Part shown: positions 59,128 through 64,000 of the stretch, piece after piece
Numbering within the stretch: position 1 is the stretch's first letter
How the letters are laid out: every line of letters begins with the position of its first letter
Assembly: GCA_963747965.1 (NCBI GenBank)
Contig: CAVVGZ010000009.1
Location: 38,407-102,406, forward strand
Length of the DNA: 64,000 bases
Origin: CAVVGZ01 sp963747965
GTDB taxonomy: Bacteria; Chloroflexota; Anaerolineae; Anaerolineales; Anaerolineaceae
Direction: 5' to 3'
Position numbers and translations under genes: made by a program
The notes under the pieces: model-generated
What the model was told of the DNA's origin: nothing
The model's database searches: none
The model's input: the letters and a program-made list of their open reading frames with translations, nothing else

Positions 59128-60120
59128 ATGAATATACCTGCACAAAGCCTTAGTGAGCAAGTAAGTGTGATCATCCGTTCTGCAGCCGAAAGGACAGAAA
59201 ACGCCTGCAAGGAATCGGTCCTGGCCCAGGGCGTTCCCGAAGAGAATGTCACCGTGATCCGGAAAGCACCATTTACAGCCACCCTCCAGGCATCATACGA
59301 AGCAGGCATGCGCTATAACCTTCCATGGACATACTGTGTGGATGCGGATGTCCTGCTGTTGCCGGGATCTATCAAAAATATGCTTGCCCTGGCAGAGCGT
59401 CAGAATCTGGCAATGCTGGAAATTCAGGGCAGGGTTTTGGATAAATTCCTTGGTGGCCCCCGGGAGGCTGGCAACCATTTGTACCGCACATCCCTGCTGG
59501 ATCAAGCTATGGCACATTTGCCATTAGAACAAGACGTCATACGCCCGGAGTGGCATACCCTGGATGCTATGAAAAAAAAGGGTTACCCTTCTGTGAGTGT
59601 CAGCAGCCTGGTTGGCATACATGATTTCGAGCAATATTACCGGGATATCTTCCGGAAATGCTTTATCCAGGCACACAAACATCTCTTTTACGCAGAAATA
59701 TTCCTTTCATATTGGCCAAAAAAAGCCAGGGAGGATCTGGATTATGATGTCGCCCTCAAGGCCTTCTTTGAAGGGGTCCAATATGACGGGAATGTACAAA
59801 TTGATATCCGCCAGGAGTTTTACAAGGAGTACTTTGATAAATTAAACATGGCGGAGAAAGCGGAATTGGATACGGAATCCTATTCGCCATCAGATGTCGA
59901 GCAGCTGGTAAAGGATTGGATTGTACCCCAGGAATATAACCAATATTTTTGGAAGGGGAAAAAGCCGCCGGAAACCCATGAATCCTATCTGCTGACCAGG
60001 AGGGAGAGGATCATCGAGCAAATCAAAATAATGGGACTCTTCAAATTTTTCCTGTTTAGCGTCGGGTGGGGTCTGGAAAAAGCAGGCGGCAGGATTAAGG
60101 GACTCGTAAATCCAAAATAG
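59128..60120 (+). CDS. GT2-like (GT-A fold) glycosyltransferase
   Basis: About 330 residues. The N-terminus lacks the usual PTYN start but has VSVIIRSAAERTENACKESVLAQ, then TYCVDADVLLLPGSIKNML, with the DAD metal motif. Later KGYPSVSVSSLVGIHDFEQYYRD and a helical C-terminus with a hydrophobic stretch near 310. It is probably a glycosyltransferase of the cluster, with the acceptor unknown. ATG 59128 is chosen; TTG 59113 is possible. It closes the plus-strand glycan genes and is convergent with the rhamnose operon. Confidence 0.65.
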   Translation: MNIPAQSLSEQVSVIIRSAAERTENACKESVLAQGVPEENVTVIRKAPFTATLQASYEAGMRYNLPWTYCVDADVLLLPGSIKNMLALAERQNLAMLEIQGRVLDKFLGGPREAGNHLYRTSLLDQAMAHLPLEQDVIRPEWHTLDAMKKKGYPSVSVSSLVGIHDFEQYYRDIFRKCFIQAHKHLFYAEIFLSYWPKKAREDLDYDVALKAFFEGVQYDGNVQIDIRQEFYKEYFDKLNMAEKAELDTESYSPSDVEQLVKDWIVPQEYNQYFWKGKKPPETHESYLLTRRERIIEQIKIMGLFKFFLFSVGWGLEKAGGRIKGLVNPK

Positions 60121-60358
60121 GATTCTCCAAAAGGGATAGAACAATTCTTAAAACATCCTATCCTCCTGCTTAACATCCCGGTTTATTGTCATCCCAACAG
60201 AATTGCTCCAGCCAATTAGCGGGTTTAATCCTCTCCCGATGGGACATAAGATTCTTTAATGACATGAATCTTTTCTTCTCCCGCCTGAAAAAAATTCAAC
60301 CTGCCAGTGATATGATTTCTTGAACCAACTCTAAAAACCTCGGGGGATTTTAGATCAA

Positions 60359-61228
60359 TTAAGACAATGCCAGACCCAGCGATGACTGCCAATCTGGTAT
60401 GGCAACATGGAAAGTCTCTTGAACCAGGCTGCAATCCAACACAGAAAAATGCGGCCGCTCTGCCGGGTTGGGAAAATCATCCGAATTGGCAGGTATAAGC
60501 CTGATTTGGTCAATTTTCCCGGTTTGGCGCATAATTTCCTCCACCCACCTGTACCGTGAACAATATCCAACGCCTGATAGATGGTAAAGTCCAACTTTGT
60601 CTTGCAAAAACGCCAGTGGATTCCCCCTGCCCTGGGCGATGATATGGGCACTGGTCTCTGCCAGCATGCGCGCCCAGGTTGGGCTGCTGATCTGATCATC
60701 AACAATCTTCAGTTCATTTTTGTTGTTCACCCAACTCATCACTTTTGTAACAAAATTATCCCTGCGCAGGCTGTATACCCAGCTCGTCCGAAAAATCAGG
60801 TAAAGCCCTCCTGCTTGCTGGACAGCCAGTTCTCCATGAAGTTTTGTTAATCCATAAACATTAAGGGGATTAGGCAGATCACTTTCCTGGTAAGGAACCG
60901 TCTTGGAACCGTCAAATACATAGTCAGTGGAATAATGGACTAGCAGCGCCCCAACCCTGCGCGCCTCTTCAGCGAGGATGCCAGGACCTATACCATTAAT
61001 GGCTTCAGCGAGGTCTGCCTGGGATTCTGCTTGATCCACTGCCGTGTATGCAGTTGCATTTATGATGATTTGTGGTTTATATTCAGCAACCACACTCTTA
61101 ATACTTCTGCCATCTGCAAGGTCAATTTGCGGGTAATCCAGAGCGATTACATCCCCTATCGGCTGTAAGGATCTCTCCAGTTCCCATCCGAGCTGGCCGT
61201 TTTTCCCGAGGAGAAGAATTTTAATCAT
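60359..61228 (-). CDS. rfbD: dTDP-4-dehydrorhamnose reductase
   Basis: The last step of dTDP-L-rhamnose synthesis, NADPH-dependent reduction of dTDP-6-deoxy-L-lyxo-4-hexulose. The 289-residue short-chain dehydrogenase has LLGKNGQLGWELER (nucleotide-binding), NATAYTAVDQAE, HYSTDYVFDG with the catalytic Thr, and YGLTKLHGE with the YxxxK pair. The start ATG overlaps the rfbA stop (ATGA at 61228-61225), so the two are coupled. The C-terminus is of normal length. Confidence 0.96.
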   Translation of the reverse strand: MIKILLLGKNGQLGWELERSLQPIGDVIALDYPQIDLADGRSIKSVVAEYKPQIIINATAYTAVDQAESQADLAEAINGIGPGILAEEARRVGALLVHYSTDYVFDGSKTVPYQESDLPNPLNVYGLTKLHGELAVQQAGGLYLIFRTSWVYSLRRDNFVTKVMSWVNNKNELKIVDDQISSPTWARMLAETSAHIIAQGRGNPLAFLQDKVGLYHLSGVGYCSRYRWVEEIMRQTGKIDQIRLIPANSDDFPNPAERPHFSVLDCSLVQETFHVAIPDWQSSLGLALS

Positions 61229-62097
61229 GAGTTGCTCGCCAATAGCTGCCGCAAATAATCCCCATAACCATTCTGATGGTATTGTTCCATCGCCCTGGCT
61301 AAACCCTCTTTATCAATAAATCCTTTTAAGTAGGCAATTTCTTCCGGACAGGCAATCATGATTCCCTGCCTTTCTTCAACCGCCTGGATAAAATTACCAG
61401 CCTGAATTAACGATTCATGTGTACCTGCATCAAGCCAGGCTGTACCCCTGCCCATCTGCCTGACATTCAGCTGCCCCCTGCCCATATATATTCTGTTCAG
61501 ATCGGTGATCTCTATCTCCCCGCGTGGTGATGGGTGGAGTGATTTAGCCAGCTCAACCACATGGTTGTCATAGAAATACAAGCCTGGTACAGCAAAACGC
61601 GAACGCGGGAGTTTTGGCTTTTCCTCTATACTGATAGCCTTCCCTTCGGAATCCATTTCAATCACCCCATATCGTTCCGGGTCCCGTACAGGATAGGCAA
61701 ACACTAACGCACCATTTGTCAATTGGGCGGCGTCGCCCATCAGTTCGGACAGGCCTTGTCCAAAGAAGATGTTATCACCGAGGATCAAACACACCGGTTC
61801 ACCCGCAATAAATTCCTCACCCACAATAAACGCATCTGCCAACCCGCGAGGCACAATTTGTGCTGCATATTTAAAGGAAAGGCCCCATTGCTCTCCTGAA
61901 CCTAAAAGCCTTTTGAAGGAAGGCAAATCCTCCGGAGAACTGATGATCAGGATCTCCCGAATATTACCCAACATGAGCATGGAAAGCGGGTAATAGATCA
62001 TCGGTTTGTCATAAACCGGAAGCAGCTGCTTGCTTACCGACAAAGTCAGCGGATAAAGGCGGGATCCTTTTCCACCCGCAAGGATAATTCCTCTCAT
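61225..62097 (-). CDS. rfbA: glucose-1-phosphate thymidylyltransferase
   Basis: The first step, joining glucose-1-phosphate and dTTP to give dTDP-glucose. 290 residues with the nucleotidyltransferase signature GIILAGGKGSRLYPLT, KQLLPVYDKPMIYYPLS, the metal Asp in LILGDNIFFGQGL, EKPKLPRSRFAVPGLYFYD, and GRGTAWLDAGTHESL. The stop overlaps rfbD; the start is 3 bases after rfbB. The order rfbC-B-A-D is one of the common layouts. Confidence 0.97.
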   Translation of the reverse strand: MRGIILAGGKGSRLYPLTLSVSKQLLPVYDKPMIYYPLSMLMLGNIREILIISSPEDLPSFKRLLGSGEQWGLSFKYAAQIVPRGLADAFIVGEEFIAGEPVCLILGDNIFFGQGLSELMGDAAQLTNGALVFAYPVRDPERYGVIEMDSEGKAISIEEKPKLPRSRFAVPGLYFYDNHVVELAKSLHPSPRGEIEITDLNRIYMGRGQLNVRQMGRGTAWLDAGTHESLIQAGNFIQAVEERQGIMIACPEEIAYLKGFIDKEGLARAMEQYHQNGYGDYLRQLLASNS

Positions 62098-62100
62098 GGA

Positions 62101-63183
62101 TTATTTTCTCCTGGTATAGTTTTGATCGAGCCAGGCCTGGTAACTTTTTTCCTTTTGTATCGAAGCAATCCAATCCGGATTTTCCAGGTACCAGGTTACG
62201 GTGTTTCTAAGTCCTGCCTGTAAATTATGTCGTGGAGACCAGCCAAGCTCTTGATTAATTTTATGCCCATTCATGGCATACCGGCGGTCATGTCCTGGTC
62301 TATCAACAACAAACTGCATCAGGTTATGGTGAGGTATGTGTGGCGATTGGGGGACTAACTCATCCAGCAAGTTACAGATTGCCCCAACAATTTCCAGGTT
62401 GGTAGGCTGGTTGTCTCCGCCGATATTATAACTTTCTCCGGGTCTTCCGAGTTGTAAAACCTGCCAGATTGCTTCGCAGTGATCACGCACATATAACCAG
62501 TCCCGGATTTGTTTTCCATCCCCATAGATCGGCAGGGGTTTGCCCTGCAGGCCATTCAGAATCATCAATGGGATCAATTTTTCGGGAAACTGGTAAGGGC
62601 CATAATTGTTGGAGCAGTTTGTCAGGGTTACCGGGAGACCGTAGGTGTGGTTATAGGATCGTACCAGGTGATCGCTGCTCGCCTTTGAGGCCGCATAGGG
62701 GGAATTCGGAGCATAAGGAGTGTTTTCTTGAAAGGCTGGAGCGTCCGGAATGAGGGAGCCGTATACTTCATCGGTTGATATATGGTGAAAGCGCACATTC
62801 GTTTGATCCATCTTCTTTTCCATCAACCACACTTTTCGGGCAGCCTCCAGCATGGAAAATGTCCCCAGGATATTCGTATTAATAAATGCAGACGGTCCGC
62901 TAATAGAGCGGTCAACATGGGATTCCGCAGCAAAATGGACAATGGCGTTGATATCATACTTTCTAAGCAGGTCTTCAACCAGAGCTTGATCCCCAATATC
63001 CCCTTGAATGAATTCATATTTTGAACCAGCCGGAAGATCCTTTAAATTTTCCAGGCTGCCAGCATAGGTAAGCAGATCCAGGTTCAGGACAAATACAGCT
63101 GGAAAATCCTCCAGGATGTACCGGATGAAATTTGAACCAATAAACCCGGCACCTCCAGTTACCAGCAGCCGATCAAATTTCAT
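62101..63183 (-). CDS. rfbB: dTDP-glucose 4,6-dehydratase
   Basis: Converts dTDP-glucose to dTDP-4-keto-6-deoxyglucose with bound NAD. 360 residues with the glycine motif TGGAGFIGSNF, HFAAESHVDRSI, HISTDEVYGSL (Asp and Glu of the active site), and YAASKASSDH with the YxxxK pair. Its product is the branch point for rhamnose and for the amino sugars expected from the DegT aminotransferases in this window. ATGA overlap with rfbC. Confidence 0.97.
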   Translation of the reverse strand: MKFDRLLVTGGAGFIGSNFIRYILEDFPAVFVLNLDLLTYAGSLENLKDLPAGSKYEFIQGDIGDQALVEDLLRKYDINAIVHFAAESHVDRSISGPSAFINTNILGTFSMLEAARKVWLMEKKMDQTNVRFHHISTDEVYGSLIPDAPAFQENTPYAPNSPYAASKASSDHLVRSYNHTYGLPVTLTNCSNNYGPYQFPEKLIPLMILNGLQGKPLPIYGDGKQIRDWLYVRDHCEAIWQVLQLGRPGESYNIGGDNQPTNLEIVGAICNLLDELVPQSPHIPHHNLMQFVVDRPGHDRRYAMNGHKINQELGWSPRHNLQAGLRNTVTWYLENPDWIASIQKEKSYQAWLDQNYTRRK

Positions 63184-63728
63184 TCATACACCTCCGCATC
63201 CAGTAAGAATGAACCCTTGAGATCTTTTTCAGAAATATGCAAATTCTCATATGAAACAATCGGCCAGTCGATTTTTAACGTTGGATCGTTCCACCGGATG
63301 GTTCGCTCATGATCAGGTGAATAAAAATCCGTTGCCTTGTATAAAACTTCCGCCCACCCTGACAGGGTGTAGAATCCATGGGCAAAACCGGGCGGGATCC
63401 ATAACTGGTGTTTGTTCTCAGATGACAGGGTAAGCCCCAGCCACTGACCGAAGGTAGATGATTTCCTGCGTAAATCAACGGCAACATCAAAAATTTCACC
63501 AGACACAACCCGGACCAATTTGCCCTGGGCATGTTTGACCTGGTAGTGAAGACCTCTCAAGGTACCATTTACAGAACCGGAATGGTTATCCTGGACAAAG
63601 TCATATTTGATTCCAGCCTTGCGGTATTTTTTTTGATGGAATGTCTCCATAAAAAATCCGCGTGGATCGGTATAGATTACTGGCTTCAGTATTAAAACGT
63701 CTGGAATCGTGGTTGGGATAATTTCCAT
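63180..63728 (-). CDS. rfbC: dTDP-4-dehydrorhamnose 3,5-epimerase
   Basis: Epimerises C3 and C5 of dTDP-4-keto-6-deoxyglucose. 182 residues of the RmlC cupin: DPRGFFMETFHQ, QDNHSGS, the catalytic His in LRGLHYQ, the Asp in FDVAVDLR, IPPGFAHGF, and the Tyr in YKATDFYSP. It is first in the rhamnose operon. ATG 63728; the ribosome site is weak (gagtga). The stop overlaps the rfbB start. Confidence 0.96.
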   Translation of the reverse strand: MEIIPTTIPDVLILKPVIYTDPRGFFMETFHQKKYRKAGIKYDFVQDNHSGSVNGTLRGLHYQVKHAQGKLVRVVSGEIFDVAVDLRRKSSTFGQWLGLTLSSENKHQLWIPPGFAHGFYTLSGWAEVLYKATDFYSPDHERTIRWNDPTLKIDWPIVSYENLHISEKDLKGSFLLDAEVYE

Positions 63729-63767
63729 TTATTCACTCAAGCAATCCTATTTTTCCCGTAAAGTCAA

Positions 63768-63797
63768 ATTATATCCCTTGGGGGTTCCATTTGTCAG
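63768..63797 (-). promoter_or_regulatory. promoter of the rfbCBAD operon
   Basis: On the minus strand: -35 CTGACA (63797-63792), 18-base spacer, -10 TATAAT (63773-63768). The leader to rfbC would be about 33 bases. Predicted from sequence only. Confidence 0.55.
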
Positions 63798-63843
63798 ATA
63801 GATATCTACAATTTTCGATGCTTCTGGGTCATTACCCGGTTTT

Positions 63844-63866
63844 AAGCCAGAAATATTTACTGGCTT
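63844..63866. repeat. perfect inverted repeat upstream of the rhamnose operon
   Basis: Arms aagccag / ctggctt, 7 bp, around a 9-base centre aaatattta. It lies about 47 bases upstream of the -35 box. No T tract follows in either direction, so it is not a typical terminator; it could be a regulator site. The rest of 63,729-64,000 shows no gene. Confidence 0.4.
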
Positions 63867-64000
63867 CCCATGAAATTATAATTGAGATTCAACCCACAGG
63901 ATCGACAATTAGAATTTTAATATCTATTAGCGTAAAAACCATTCTAATTTATCGCTCGAATTTCGTATACCCCCACGCCTCTTACCCTAACCTACCTTCC

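Overview
The window looks like part of the chromosome of an anaerobic Chloroflexota bacterium, probably from the Anaerolineae. This placement is inference. It rests on a surface protein with a very long Thr/Pro stalk (29,200-29,800), lamin-tail and CSLREA surface domains, a multihaem lipoprotein, and an anaerobic flavin-based electron-bifurcation gene set, in DNA of moderate G+C. No rRNA, tRNA, CRISPR array or replication origin was recognised.

Layout. (1) 0-7.6 kb is housekeeping: a divergent YacP-type NYN protein, then a tight plus-strand run of lamin-tail protein, DUF1992 protein, dnaX, ybaB and recR, closed by a strong bidirectional terminator; then a HerA-like ATPase and a SIS-domain sugar isomerase. 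(2) 7.7-9.9 kb is a lipoprotein decahaem cytochrome built from two five-haem modules, broken by many frameshifts. (3) 10.4-17.2 kb holds polysaccharide assembly genes: a dolichol-phosphate-type glycosyltransferase, a large membrane protein, an initiating sugar-phosphate transferase and a GT4 enzyme. (4) 17.5-27.3 kb is one minus-strand operon for an energy complex: MoaD/ThiS-like protein, tungsten-type aldehyde:ferredoxin oxidoreductase (AOR) family enzyme, four-cluster ferredoxin, HdrA fused to MvhD, HdrC-ferredoxin-MvhD, NiFe hydrogenase small and large subunits, and a polyferredoxin. (5) 27.7-60.1 kb is a large surface-glycan region with glycosyltransferases, DegT-type aminotransferases, GNAT/FemAB acyltransferases, ATP-grasp ligases, an adenylation-carrier didomain, an ABC exporter and an IS remnant. 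(6) 60.3-63.7 kb is a complete dTDP-L-rhamnose operon, rfbC-rfbB-rfbA-rfbD.

The main discovery is in part 4. HdrA is interrupted by a single in-frame TGA (23,855-23,857) exactly where the family has the second Cys of its DCxxC motif. A perfect 6-bp hairpin with a GGC loop starts 20 bases after the TGA. This is best read as a selenocysteine codon with a bacterial SECIS element, giving one 841-residue selenoprotein. The operon has HdrA, HdrC-like, MvhD and Mvh hydrogenase parts but no HdrB, and it carries an AOR-family enzyme instead. This suggests a bifurcating complex linking H2 and ferredoxin to an aldehyde, carboxylate or acyl substrate, with design parallels to the Bam benzoyl-CoA reductase complex.

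The glycan region contains two paralogous gene cassettes in opposite orientation (33.4-42.8 kb minus; 47.9-51.8 kb plus) around an ABC exporter. Together with rfbA and rfbB they suggest synthesis of dTDP-amino-deoxy sugars that are then N-acylated. Nearly every gene from 27.7 to 57.4 kb, and the cytochrome, carries one or more single-base frameshifts, and the region includes a run of 70 A. The energy operon and the housekeeping genes are clean. Uncorrected long-read errors in repeated or low-coverage stretches are the simplest explanation, but real decay cannot be excluded. Genes broken this way are listed as pseudogenes with their reconstructed span.
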